NCBI GenBank assembly: GCA_016916535.1 | Contig: CP070276.1 | Location: forward strand, 1,674,001 to 1,738,000 | Origin: Dysgonomonadaceae bacterium zrk40 | GTDB taxonomy: Bacteria > Bacteroidota > Bacteroidia > Bacteroidales > Dysgonomonadaceae | DNA: 64,000 bases | Direction: 5' to 3' | In this document: positions 1-8,049 of the stretch, piece after piece | Numbering within the stretch: the stretch's first letter is position 1 | How the letters are laid out: each line of letters begins with the position of its first letter | Made by a program: the position numbers and the translations under genes | The notes under the pieces: generated by a model | Told to the model about the DNA's origin: nothing | The model's input: only the letters and a program-made list of their open reading frames with translations | Database searches by the model: none

Positions 1-639
1 AACCATCCGGGACATACCGTAATCTCATACGTCAATACCACGGCAGCGGTAAAAGCGTTGACCGACATCGTGGTGACCTCTACCAATGCCCGTCAGATTG
101 TAGAATCGCTTCCGGAAGATGAGAAGATTATCTTCGGACCGGACAAACATCTGGGTGATTACATCAATAAGATCACCGGCAGAAATATGTTGCTTTGGGA
201 CGGCGTTTGCCATGTGCATGCACAATTCTCACTGGAGAAGATATTGGATCTTAAAAGAGAACACCCTGATGCATTGATTCTCGCACATCCTGAGTGTCCC
301 GCTTACCTGTTGGAAGTTTCTGATCATGTGGGTTCTACCTCTTCCATCCTGAAGTATGCCACCCAATCCCCTAAAAAAGAGTTCATCGTGGCTACCGAAG
401 CGGGTATCCTGCACCAGATGCAAAAAGACAATCCGGACAAGATTTTTATTCCTGCTCCACCGGAAGATGCCACCTGTGCCTGCAATGAGTGTTTTTACAT
501 GAAGATGAATACACTTGAAAAGTTGTATCTCTGTCTGAAAAATGAGCAACCCGAAATCTTTGTGGAGGAGTCGGTAAGGGTAAAATCGGTAAAATCAATT
601 GAACGGATGCTGGAGATATCCGAGCGATATGGTTTATAA
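1..639 (+). CDS. nadA: quinolinate synthase NadA (5' end outside window)
   Basis: Reading frame 1 is open from the first base, so the gene begins upstream of the window. NadA condenses iminoaspartate with dihydroxyacetone phosphate to quinolinate in cytoplasmic NAD synthesis. The visible part has the family stretches SYVNTTAAVKA and VVTSTNA near its start, the cysteine of WDGVCHVH, and a C-terminal CNECFYMKMNTLEKL. These carry two of the three ligands of the [4Fe-4S] cluster; the first ligand would lie upstream. HPECP and the serine/threonine-rich GSTSSI are also typical. The protein ends normally at TAA. No nadB or nadC is visible, because the upstream neighbours are cut off. The identification is secure; only the start is missing. 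Confidence 0.95.
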   Translation, partial: NHPGHTVISYVNTTAAVKALTDIVVTSTNARQIVESLPEDEKIIFGPDKHLGDYINKITGRNMLLWDGVCHVHAQFSLEKILDLKREHPDALILAHPECPAYLLEVSDHVGSTSSILKYATQSPKKEFIVATEAGILHQMQKDNPDKIFIPAPPEDATCACNECFYMKMNTLEKLYLCLKNEQPEIFVEESVRVKSVKSIERMLEISERYGL

Positions 640-703
640 TGCTGTTTCAATCGAATAACGACCAGACGGATTGCAGGAGATGAGAAGGTTCATTTCTTTT
701 TTG

Positions 704-711
704 TACCTTTG
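704..711 (+). promoter_or_regulatory. -7 box (TACCTTTG) before ychF
   Basis: The octamer TACCTTTG matches the Bacteroidetes housekeeping -7 consensus TAnnTTTG and lies 62 bases before the ychF start. No clear -33 TTTG is seen at the usual distance. Confidence 0.55.
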
Positions 712-772
712 CATCCCAAATAAAAAAACAGCAATCATCCGTTTCAGATAAACGGACCTAAAATAGCGATCA

Positions 773-1876
773 ATGGCTTTACAATGTGGCATCGTGGGAC
801 TTCCCAACGTGGGAAAATCTACCCTCTTCAACTGTTTGTCGAATGCTAAGGCACAGGCAGCCAACTTTCCCTTTTGTACGATAGAACCGAACGTGGGGGT
901 AATCACCGTACCCGATGAACGGTTGAACAAGCTGGCTGAACTGGTGCATCCCCAGAAAATTGTACCCACCACTGTAGAGATCGTGGACATTGCGGGACTG
1001 GTGAAAGGGGCCAGCAAGGGCGAAGGGCTTGGCAATAAGTTCCTGGCCAATATCCGGGAGACAGACGCGATCCTGCATGTGTTGCGTTGTTTCGACGATG
1101 AAAATGTGACGCATGTAGACGGCAATGTGGATCCCGTAAGGGATAAGGAGATCATTGACGCCGAACTGCAGTTAAAAGATCTGGAGACCATTGAGGCACG
1201 CATCAACAAAGTGGAGAAACAAGCCAAGACAGGTGGCGACAAAGAAGCCCGACTGGCATATGAGGTCTATGCTCGTATCCGGGAGGCACTGCTGAAGGGT
1301 GAATCGGCCCGGACAGTCACCTTTGACACCAAAGATGAAACAAAGGCCGCAAATGAGCTCTATCTGCTTACCGCCAAACCGGTGCTCTATGTCTGCAATG
1401 TGGATGAGGCAAGTGCTGTCAGTGGGAACAGCTACGTAGAGGCAGTACATGAAGCAGTAAAGAACGAAAATGCAGGCATCCTGGTTGTCGCTGCAAAAAT
1501 AGAATCTGAGATTGCCGAATTTGACACATACGAAGAGCGGCAGATGTTCCTCAATGAGATAGGACTCGAGGAATCGGGTGTGAGCAGACTGATCAAAGCT
1601 GCGTATACCCTGCTCAACCTTCAGACTTTTTTGACGGCCGGTCCGCAGGAGGTACGGGCATGGACGTTCCACAAGGGCTGGAAGGCCCCCCAATGTGCCG
1701 GTGTGATTCATACCGACTTTGAGAAGGGATTCATCCGTGCCGAGGTCATCAAGTATGCTGATTACATTCATTACGGATCGGAGAGCGCCGTAAAAGAAGC
1801 GGGGAAAATGAGCGTGGAGGGGAAAGAATACCTGGTGCAGGATGGTGATATCATGCACTTTAGGTTCAATGTATGA
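773..1876 (+). CDS. ychF: redox-regulated ATPase/GTPase YchF (OLA1 family)
   Basis: This is a 367-residue P-loop NTPase of the Obg/OLA1 class, usual length for the family. Members prefer ATP over GTP and associate with ribosomes and stress responses in the cytoplasm. The G1 loop GLPNVGKST is at residues 9-17, the DIAGLVKGASKGEGLGN segment forms switch II and the following loop near residue 70, and NVDE near residue 208 replaces the canonical NKxD, as expected for an ATP-preferring YchF. The C-terminal TGS domain occupies roughly residues 280-365 (AWTFHKGWKAPQCAGVIHTDF). It is transcribed from its own -7 box and overlaps the next gene by four bases (ATGA), which suggests translational coupling. 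Confidence 0.97.
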   Translation: MALQCGIVGLPNVGKSTLFNCLSNAKAQAANFPFCTIEPNVGVITVPDERLNKLAELVHPQKIVPTTVEIVDIAGLVKGASKGEGLGNKFLANIRETDAILHVLRCFDDENVTHVDGNVDPVRDKEIIDAELQLKDLETIEARINKVEKQAKTGGDKEARLAYEVYARIREALLKGESARTVTFDTKDETKAANELYLLTAKPVLYVCNVDEASAVSGNSYVEAVHEAVKNENAGILVVAAKIESEIAEFDTYEERQMFLNEIGLEESGVSRLIKAAYTLLNLQTFLTAGPQEVRAWTFHKGWKAPQCAGVIHTDFEKGFIRAEVIKYADYIHYGSESAVKEAGKMSVEGKEYLVQDGDIMHFRFNV

Positions 1877-2133
1877 TAAATTTCAAAACAAGATATTTTA
1901 ACCAATCACTTATGGATACCACAGAACTTTTCGGCTACCTCGCCATGACTTTTCTTGTTGTCTCTTTTCTTCCCACGCAGGTAAGAAAAGTGCGAATGAT
2001 CAACCTGATTGCCTGTGCTTTGTTTATTGTATACGGGGTACTGCTGGGATTCAAATGGCCATTGATCATCTCAAATGCAGTAGTGTGCATCATTCAAATC
2101 TATCATCTCTTTTTTAGGAAACAGAAAAACTGA
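1873..2133 (+). CDS. small 3-TM membrane protein, SemiSWEET/YgjV-like
   Basis: The 86-residue product has three hydrophobic segments, about residues 18-35, 42-58 and 63-80, separated by a basic loop (QVRKVR). The pattern GYLAMTFLVVSFLP at the start of the first helix, and the size, resemble the half-transporters of the MtN3/SemiSWEET group and the YgjV inner-membrane family, but the SemiSWEET PQ pair is not intact (PTQ). The start at 1873 overlaps the ychF stop as ATGA, so it is likely translationally coupled. An internal ATG at 1912 would give a compact protein beginning at MDTTELFGYLAM and cannot be excluded. Sugar transport is only a possibility; the substrate cannot be read from sequence. 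Confidence 0.7.
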   Translation: MINFKTRYFNQSLMDTTELFGYLAMTFLVVSFLPTQVRKVRMINLIACALFIVYGVLLGFKWPLIISNAVVCIIQIYHLFFRKQKN

Positions 2134-2143
2134 ACTGTATGGT

Positions 2144-2920
2144 TCATCCTGCAACCGTGGTGGGGATGCCCAGCTCCCCCACCCTGCGGGCAATTTCCTG
2201 CAATACCTCATTTGGCGCTTTTTCAAGCTCTCTGGCGGGTGTTTCCCTGTCGATGGTATAGATCATCACCTCGCGTGGCCGGAGCGATCTGACGAGCCCT
2301 AACCATGCTGAAACCTCTTTCTCGGTCGTGTTGTCCACTACCCTCCCCTCAAAACGGCCACGCAGAAACATCGACTGCAGGATAAAATCACCCTCAAACA
2401 AACGATATCGTTCCACCTGCTGGCTCACGCTGTAAGTAGCCGCGTTGGGACGGTCTATTTGTCGCGCTGTCTCATCGAAAGCAGAATCGAGCTTCAAAAT
2501 GGGGTTTTCTATCTTTCTCATGGCGTCGAACACCTCTTTCTTGTTGAGGTGAAGACCGTTGGATAATACACTGATCTTTGCTTGCGGGAAATAGCGGTCA
2601 CGAAGCAACAGTGTGTCATCGATGATTCCCTCAAACTCCGGATGCATGGTAGGCTCTCCGTTGCCGGCGAAGGTGATCACATCGGGTGTTACACCCTCTT
2701 TTTGCAACTGTATCAGTTTATCCTCCATGGCAGCCCGCACGTTCTCCCTGTCAGGCAGTTTCGTTTTGGTGCGGAAGTCCCTGTTGAATCCACATTCACA
2801 GTAGATGCAGTCGAACGAGCAAAGCTTCCCGTCGTAGGGCAATAGATTCACACCCAGTGATTTGCCTAACCGGCGGCTTTGCACCGGTCCGTATACGATT
2901 TCATGAAAGAGAATGGTCAT
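2144..2920 (-). CDS. radical SAM protein
   Basis: The 258-residue protein has the radical SAM cluster motif CxxxCxxC at Cys34, Cys38 and Cys41 (CSFDCIYC). A fourth cysteine follows directly (CECG). GNGEPTMHPEF near residue 88 is the SAM-binding GGE-like strand. The short length and N-terminal VYGPVQSRRLGKSLGVNLLP place it in the COG0731-like group of stand-alone radical SAM proteins found in many anaerobes. No C-terminal SPASM cluster is present. The gene converges with the small membrane gene before it and is not obviously in an operon. Its substrate is unknown; RNA or cofactor modification would be a guess. Confidence 0.85.
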   Translation of the reverse strand: MTILFHEIVYGPVQSRRLGKSLGVNLLPYDGKLCSFDCIYCECGFNRDFRTKTKLPDRENVRAAMEDKLIQLQKEGVTPDVITFAGNGEPTMHPEFEGIIDDTLLLRDRYFPQAKISVLSNGLHLNKKEVFDAMRKIENPILKLDSAFDETARQIDRPNAATYSVSQQVERYRLFEGDFILQSMFLRGRFEGRVVDNTTEKEVSAWLGLVRSLRPREVMIYTIDRETPARELEKAPNEVLQEIARRVGELGIPTTVAG

Positions 2921-2935
2921 ATTGAATAGATTATT

Positions 2936-2959
2936 GGAGTTGTCAGTTGTCAGTTGTCG
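2936..2959. repeat. short tandem repeat GTTGTCA x3
   Basis: Between the radical SAM gene and yqaA there are three consecutive GTTGTC(A) units with a 7-base period. They lie in a 67-base intergenic gap and have no clear function; slippage is a likely origin. Confidence 0.5.
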
Positions 2960-2987
2960 CCGAAAATAAAGAACCAGGCAGCCACCA

Positions 2988-3440
2988 CTAAAAGAGCGAC
3001 AGCATCCCTTCTGTTCCGAAGGCTATGAGCAGGTAGCGGAGGAACTTTCCCAGCGTCATGGTGCTCATCACCAAGGGGACGTTGGCACGCATGAATCCCA
3101 GTGCCACAAGAATTGCATCTCCCACTGCCGGCAGGAATCCGAAGAACCCCATCACCCCACCCTTCCCATGGAGCCACCGGATGATCTTGTCTATTTGTTC
3201 CGGTTTGATACGGAACCATTTTTGCAGCCATTCCGTCTTGCCAAGTCGTCCCAGGTAGTAACAGGTAGCACCCCCCAGCGCATTGCCCACGGTGGCGAAG
3301 AGAATGCACTGCCAGGTGTCCAGGCCCGCTGCGATCAGTGCGGCGAAGACCACTTCTGAACTGAAGGGCAGCACCGTAGCAGCCAGGAAGGAAGCCAGCA
3401 ACAGACCCCAGTAACCATATTCTACCAGACCGTCGAGCAT
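2988..3440 (-). CDS. YqaA/DedA-family (VTT domain) membrane protein
   Basis: The 150-residue protein has about four hydrophobic segments and the small VTT (SNARE-associated, DedA-like) core. An amphipathic re-entrant start, LLLASFLAATVLPFSSEVVF (about residues 14-33), is followed by ATVGNALGGATCYYLGR and a glycine-rich FFGFLPAVGDAILVALGFMR. These resemble YqaA, a short DedA relative of uncertain function; the superfamily includes lipid scramblases and undecaprenyl phosphate translocases. It begins five bases after the polA stop and is probably cotranscribed with polA. The assignment to family is firm; the transported lipid, if any, is unknown. Confidence 0.85.
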   Translation of the reverse strand: MLDGLVEYGYWGLLLASFLAATVLPFSSEVVFAALIAAGLDTWQCILFATVGNALGGATCYYLGRLGKTEWLQKWFRIKPEQIDKIIRWLHGKGGVMGFFGFLPAVGDAILVALGFMRANVPLVMSTMTLGKFLRYLLIAFGTEGMLSLF

Positions 3441-3445
3441 GGCAA

Positions 3446-6229
3446 TTAATGTGCTACAAGCCAGTTCTCACCCACCCCCAGATCGGATACCAGTGGTACC
3501 TTAAGGATATAGGCATTCTCCATCTCCTGGCTTACGATCTGCCGCACCTTTTCCAATTCATCGGGTAAGACGCTGAAGTTCAGTTCGTCATGCACCTGAA
3601 GGATCATCTTCGACTGCAGCTGTTCCTCTTCTAACCTTGCGAAGATGCGGATCATCGCCACCTTGATGATGTCGGCGGCACTTCCCTGGATGGGTGCGTT
3701 GATGGCGTTGCGTTCGGCATAACCCCTTACAGTGGCGTTACGTGAGTTGATATCGGGCAGGAAACGCTTGCGGCCGTAAAGTGTCTCCACATATCCTTTT
3801 TCGCGCGCCTGGAGAATAGCCTCGTCCATGTATCTCTTCACTCCCGGAAAGGTTGCGAAGTACTCGTCTATCAACTCTTTGGCTTCCCCACGGGGGATGT
3901 TGAGTCGTTCCGACAATCCGAAGGGACTGATCCCGTAGATGATGCCGAAGTTGGCGGTTTTCGCTTTCCGTCGTTGGTCGCCGCTCACCTCTTCCAGTGG
4001 TATCTTAAAGATTTTTGCTGCGGTGGCGGCATGAATATCCTGTCCGTCGACAAATGCCTCCACCATGTTCTCGTCACCGCTCAGGTGGGCCATGATGCGC
4101 AGCTCAATCTGTGAGTAGTCAGAAGAGACGAAGAGACACCCCTCATCGGGGATGAACACCTTGCGCATCTCCCTACCCCGTTCATCGCGGATGGGGATGT
4201 TCTGCAGGTTGGGGTTGGTGCTGCTGAGCCGGCCGGTAGCCGCCACCGTCTGATTGAAAGAGGTGTGTACCTTCCCTGTTTTCTCGCTTACCAGCAGGGG
4301 AAATGCATCCACATAGGTGCTCAGCAATTTTTTAAGACCACGTTGTTCCAGTATCTTTTCGATCACAGGATGCCGGTTGCGTAGTTTTTCAAGCTCCTCC
4401 TCGCTGGTCTTGTATTGTCCCGTCTTGGTTTTTTTGGGTTTATCTGCTATTTTAAGCCGGTCGAAAAGCACTTCCCCAATCTGCTTGGGTGAGTTGACAT
4501 TGAAAGGGATACCCGCCATCCCGACAATCTCCTCTTCAATTGCTTCCAGCTCCCTGCTGTACTGTTGCGAGAGTTCTTTCAGAGCTTCCAGGTCGAGACG
4601 TACACCGGTCCACTCCATCTCGGCCAATACATAGACCAGGGGAGCTTCCACATTGAAAAAGAGATGATCCAAGCCGTTCTGCCTGATCTCCTCTTGGAGT
4701 ATGTTCTTTAGTCTCAAGGTGATATCGGCATCTTCTGCGGCATAATCTTTCACCACCGACGGATCTACCTCCCGCATGCTCTTCTGATTCTTGCCGCGCG
4801 GACCGATTAACTCTTCGATATGGATGGTGCGGTACTGCAGGTAGCTCTCCGCCATGTAGTCCATCCCGTGCCGCTGTTCGGGGTTCAGCAGGTAGTGGGC
4901 GATCATGGTGTCGAACAGCTTGCCTTTCACATGTATGTCGTACTGTCGCAATTGCAGGATATCATATTTGATGTTCTGACCAATTTTAACGATCTCCCTG
5001 TTTTCAAAAAAAGGCTTGAATATCGCTATTTCATTCTTAGCCAGCTCACGATCGGCTGATACAGGCACGTAGTATGCCTCACCTTCACGAAAGGCAAAGG
5101 AGAGACCCACCAACTCACTCAGGAGCGGATCCACACCTGTGGTCTCGCTGTCGAAGCATACCTCTTTCTGAGCCGATAACAGCGCCGCCAACTCCTGTCG
5201 CTCCTGCTCTGTGGCTGCCATCCGGTAGTCGTGAGGGGTGCTCCCGATATCGGTGAATCCGGTAGGCAAAGCAGCTGCATCATTCGCATCCGCAGCATCA
5301 AATTGTGCAAAGAGGTCACCCTGAACCGGTTGTGCGGAGGGGGGTGGGGGGGTATCCTCCTTCAGCACACGGCTCAGGAGGGTGCGGAATTCCAGTTCCT
5401 CGAAGATCTTTCTGATCGCCTCCTCGTTCTTCTCGCCACGGACGAGCGATTCCTCCTCCACCTCGATTGGAACATCTGTCTTGATAGTAGCCAGCATGCG
5501 TGAGACCCTGATCTGATCGATGTTTTCTTCCACCTTCTTTTTCAAAGCACCTTTCAGCTGGTCGGTATGCTCCAACAGGTTTTCAATGGAACCAAACTCC
5601 TGTAGGAGCTTCACTGCTGTCTTTTCACCCACCCCCGGGCAACCGGGGATGTTGTCAGAAGCATCACCCATCAGCCCCAGCAAATCGATCACCTGAGAGG
5701 GGTGGGAGAGACCATACTTTTCAGTCACCTTCCTTTCGTCCAGCAGATCGAAATCATTGCTGCCATAGCGCGGCTTGTAGATGAAGATGTGGGGTTCGGT
5801 CAGCTGCCCGTAATCCTTGTCGGGAGTCATCATGTAGACGTCGAAACGCTTTTTGTCAGCCCTTTTGGCCAAGGTTCCAATCACGTCATCCGCCTCGTAG
5901 CCCTCCACCTCCAGCACCGGTATGTTGTAGGCACGTATGATCTCCTTGATCACCGGTACCGACCATTTGATGTCTTCCGGAGTGGCTTCACGTTGTGCCT
6001 TGTAGGCCTCAAATTCAATGTGCCGGAAGGTGGGTCCCGGCGGATCGAATGCCACTGCGATGTGTGAGGGATCTTCCTTGCGCAGCACCTCCTCGAGGGT
6101 ATTCACGAAACCGAAAACGGCAGAGGTGTTCTGACCTTTCGAGTTGATCCTGGGATTGCGGATAAAAGCGTAATAGGAACGATATATGAGTGCGTAGGCG
6201 TCGAGAAGGAAGAGTTTTTTCTTGTTCAT
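3446..6229 (-). CDS. polA: DNA polymerase I
   Basis: This is a full-length Pol I of about 927 residues. The N-terminal 5'-3' exonuclease (LFLLDAYALIYRSYYAF, EADDVIGTLA, GDASDNIPGCPGVGEKTA) covers about residues 1-290. The 3'-5' exonuclease around residues 350-520 keeps the DxE pair in CFDSETTG, so proofreading is likely active. Polymerase motifs follow: A (SDYSQIELR), B (RRKAKTANFGIIYG) and C (QVHDEL). It fills gaps in repair and removes Okazaki primers. I chose ATG 6229 (MNKKKLFLLDAYAL), preceded by AGGAG, over the upstream ATG at 6247, which adds six residues not expected in the family. yqaA follows after five bases. Confidence 0.97.
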   Translation of the reverse strand: MNKKKLFLLDAYALIYRSYYAFIRNPRINSKGQNTSAVFGFVNTLEEVLRKEDPSHIAVAFDPPGPTFRHIEFEAYKAQREATPEDIKWSVPVIKEIIRAYNIPVLEVEGYEADDVIGTLAKRADKKRFDVYMMTPDKDYGQLTEPHIFIYKPRYGSNDFDLLDERKVTEKYGLSHPSQVIDLLGLMGDASDNIPGCPGVGEKTAVKLLQEFGSIENLLEHTDQLKGALKKKVEENIDQIRVSRMLATIKTDVPIEVEEESLVRGEKNEEAIRKIFEELEFRTLLSRVLKEDTPPPPSAQPVQGDLFAQFDAADANDAAALPTGFTDIGSTPHDYRMAATEQERQELAALLSAQKEVCFDSETTGVDPLLSELVGLSFAFREGEAYYVPVSADRELAKNEIAIFKPFFENREIVKIGQNIKYDILQLRQYDIHVKGKLFDTMIAHYLLNPEQRHGMDYMAESYLQYRTIHIEELIGPRGKNQKSMREVDPSVVKDYAAEDADITLRLKNILQEEIRQNGLDHLFFNVEAPLVYVLAEMEWTGVRLDLEALKELSQQYSRELEAIEEEIVGMAGIPFNVNSPKQIGEVLFDRLKIADKPKKTKTGQYKTSEEELEKLRNRHPVIEKILEQRGLKKLLSTYVDAFPLLVSEKTGKVHTSFNQTVAATGRLSSTNPNLQNIPIRDERGREMRKVFIPDEGCLFVSSDYSQIELRIMAHLSGDENMVEAFVDGQDIHAATAAKIFKIPLEEVSGDQRRKAKTANFGIIYGISPFGLSERLNIPRGEAKELIDEYFATFPGVKRYMDEAILQAREKGYVETLYGRKRFLPDINSRNATVRGYAERNAINAPIQGSAADIIKVAMIRIFARLEEEQLQSKMILQVHDELNFSVLPDELEKVRQIVSQEMENAYILKVPLVSDLGVGENWLVAH

Positions 6230-6271
6230 AGTCTCCTGTAATAACATTAAGGAAACGTAAAGTTACGAATA

Positions 6272-6305
6272 TTTGTTGCGAAGCGGAGAAATATTTTTAC
6301 TTTTG
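6272..6305 (+). promoter_or_regulatory. promoter of the polyprenyl synthase gene
   Basis: The -7 box TACTTTTG (6298-6305) fits TAnnTTTG. TTTGTTG at 6272-6278 provides a -33 element with 19 bases between its TTG and the -7 box, the spacing expected for the Bacteroidetes primary sigma factor. Transcription would begin close to 6312, leaving a very short leader before ATG 6327. Confidence 0.65.
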
Positions 6306-6326
6306 TAGCTGTAATTTCAGGTTTTG

Positions 6327-7301
6327 ATGGACCAGGGTCAGCTTATAAAAAATTTTCTTCGGGATGAGATGCTCCTTTTTGAGGAGTATCTGCAGACATC
6401 GGTGAAAAGCGATAATCCGCTGATCAACGAAATGGTCGGCTACCTCTTCAACACCTCGGGCAAGCGATTGAGACCCCTGTTGGTGCTGATGACGGCAAAG
6501 GCATGTGGCGGAATCATCCCGGAGACCTATCACGGTGCCGTAACGGTTGAGTTGCTGCACACCGCAACCCTTATCCACGACGATGTGATCGATAAGTCTG
6601 ACACCCGTCGGGGCAAACGTTCTTTGCATGCGGTTTATGACAACACGCAGGCAGTGTTGCTGGGCGATTACCTCCTCTCCACAGCTTTGCTGGAGAGCGT
6701 CAAAACCAAAGACCTGAACATCATCCGGATCATATCGGAACTGGGGCAGAACCTCGCGGAGGGTGAGCTGAATCAATTCACCCTGGCAAACAAAATCATT
6801 GTGGATGAAGATGCCTATTTCGAGGTGATCGACAAGAAGACAGCCTCACTGATGCGTGCCAGCATCGCCATTGGTGCCATCACCGGTGGTGCCGACAGTG
6901 AGATGATCGCGCGATTCACACAGTTGGGCAGCATCCTAGGCATCTGCTTTCAAATCAGGGATGACATTTTTGATTACTTCACGAAGGATGTGGGCAAGCC
7001 CACCGGCAATGATATCCGTGAAGGGAAGATCACGCTTCCCCTTATTTACGCCTTGCAACATGCCCCCGAAGCCATCTCGGCCGAGATGATGGATATAATC
7101 AAATCACGTGATTACAGTGATGACAACATCTCCCGCCTACTCACCTTTTCAAAGGAACAGGGCGGCATCGATTACGCATACGGGAAGATGAGTGCGCTGA
7201 TTGAGAATGCTGAGGAGATGGTCTCAGGGTTCCGGTTGAACGATGATATGGAGTCGTTAATGCGACTCTTTCTCACCTACCTGAAAGACCGCAGATACTA
7301 A
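6327..7301 (+). CDS. trans-isoprenyl (polyprenyl) diphosphate synthase
   Basis: This 324-residue all-helical prenyltransferase extends allylic diphosphates with isopentenyl diphosphate. In this phylum it most likely makes the octaprenyl-type chain of menaquinone. The first aspartate-rich motif is HDDVIDKSDTRRG near residue 90, and the second is QIRDDIFDYF near residue 210; both are DDxxD. GKRLRPLL near residue 45 contacts IPP. The residues before the first motif (THxATLIHDD-type, here HTATLIHDD) do not by themselves settle chain length. A TTG directly before the ATG could add one residue, but ATG 6327 is preferred. It is divergent from polA and reads toward hsp20. Confidence 0.92.
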   Translation: MDQGQLIKNFLRDEMLLFEEYLQTSVKSDNPLINEMVGYLFNTSGKRLRPLLVLMTAKACGGIIPETYHGAVTVELLHTATLIHDDVIDKSDTRRGKRSLHAVYDNTQAVLLGDYLLSTALLESVKTKDLNIIRIISELGQNLAEGELNQFTLANKIIVDEDAYFEVIDKKTASLMRASIAIGAITGGADSEMIARFTQLGSILGICFQIRDDIFDYFTKDVGKPTGNDIREGKITLPLIYALQHAPEAISAEMMDIIKSRDYSDDNISRLLTFSKEQGGIDYAYGKMSALIENAEEMVSGFRLNDDMESLMRLFLTYLKDRRY

Positions 7302-7329
7302 AAAAATACCACCCCGGGGTGGGGTGGTA
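7300..7329 (-). terminator. rho-independent terminator after hsp20
   Basis: On the minus strand the perfect 9-bp stem TACCACCCC/GGGGTGGTA (7307-7315 with 7321-7329) has a 5-base loop and is followed by seven T residues. The T-run is on the hsp20 side, so it ends the hsp20 transcript rather than the convergent prenyltransferase transcript. Confidence 0.85.
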
Positions 7330-7360
7330 CCTTCATCTCAAACCAGATCATAATCTATCT

Positions 7361-7786
7361 TTACTGAATCTCAATGAGCCTGGAGTTGGGCGTTTTCTCT
7401 TCGTTTACGATCGGTATGTTCACCGACAAAACACCGTTTTCAACCTTGGCCGATATCTGATCCTTCTCCACGTTGTCCGGCAGGATCATGGTGCGTTGGA
7501 ACTGGGTGTAAGTGAACTCACGACGCAGGTAGGTACCCTTATTGTCATTTTCTTCCGATTCATTTTTCTTCTCGAAAGAGATCACCAGGTTGTTTTCCTC
7601 ATCGATTCTCACGTTGCAATCTTCCTTGGTCATGCCGGGAGCGGCAACCTCTACCAGAAAACCGTTTTCGTTTTGCTGGATGTTGATGGCCGGTACCGAT
7701 CGGCTGTTGCTTGGTGTCCATTCATTGCCGAAAAAATCATTGAATACGCTCGGCAGCCAGTTGTTCGTACGTCTGATAATTGTCAT
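7361..7786 (-). CDS. small heat-shock protein Hsp20
   Basis: A 141-residue cytoplasmic chaperone with an alpha-crystallin domain (about residues 35-130) that binds unfolding proteins without ATP. Family marks are the tryptophan/phenylalanine-rich N-terminus (NNWLPSVFNDFFGNEW), VEVAAPGMTKEDCNVRI, the arginine in LRREFTYTQFQRTMILPDNV, and GVLSVNIP near residue 120. The C-terminal I-x-I/V-like tail (RLIEIQ) is present. It is a single-gene unit closed by its own terminator. The 260-base region upstream shows no convincing promoter box, so it may depend on an alternative sigma factor. Confidence 0.95.
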   Translation of the reverse strand: MTIIRRTNNWLPSVFNDFFGNEWTPSNSRSVPAINIQQNENGFLVEVAAPGMTKEDCNVRIDEENNLVISFEKKNESEENDNKGTYLRREFTYTQFQRTMILPDNVEKDQISAKVENGVLSVNIPIVNEEKTPNSRLIEIQ

Positions 7787-8049
7787 AATTGTATCCTTTC
7801 TTTCTTTATTTGTTTTGTTTTACTTTCATTGTTTACACTCACACCAAAGAAATTGCAAATGATATGCCGCAGCAAAACATGGAGTGCAAAAGCATTAAAA
7901 GCGGACAATATGGCACATTATCCTGTTTGAAAGCTCCTGTGAAGCCAAATAATGCGACAAAAAGGCAGTCGCCTCCTCTCTGTAACGGCATGAAAAAAGC
8001 TGTAAGCCCGAAAGCAAACAGCCTTTTGATAGATTTTTTTGTGAAATTG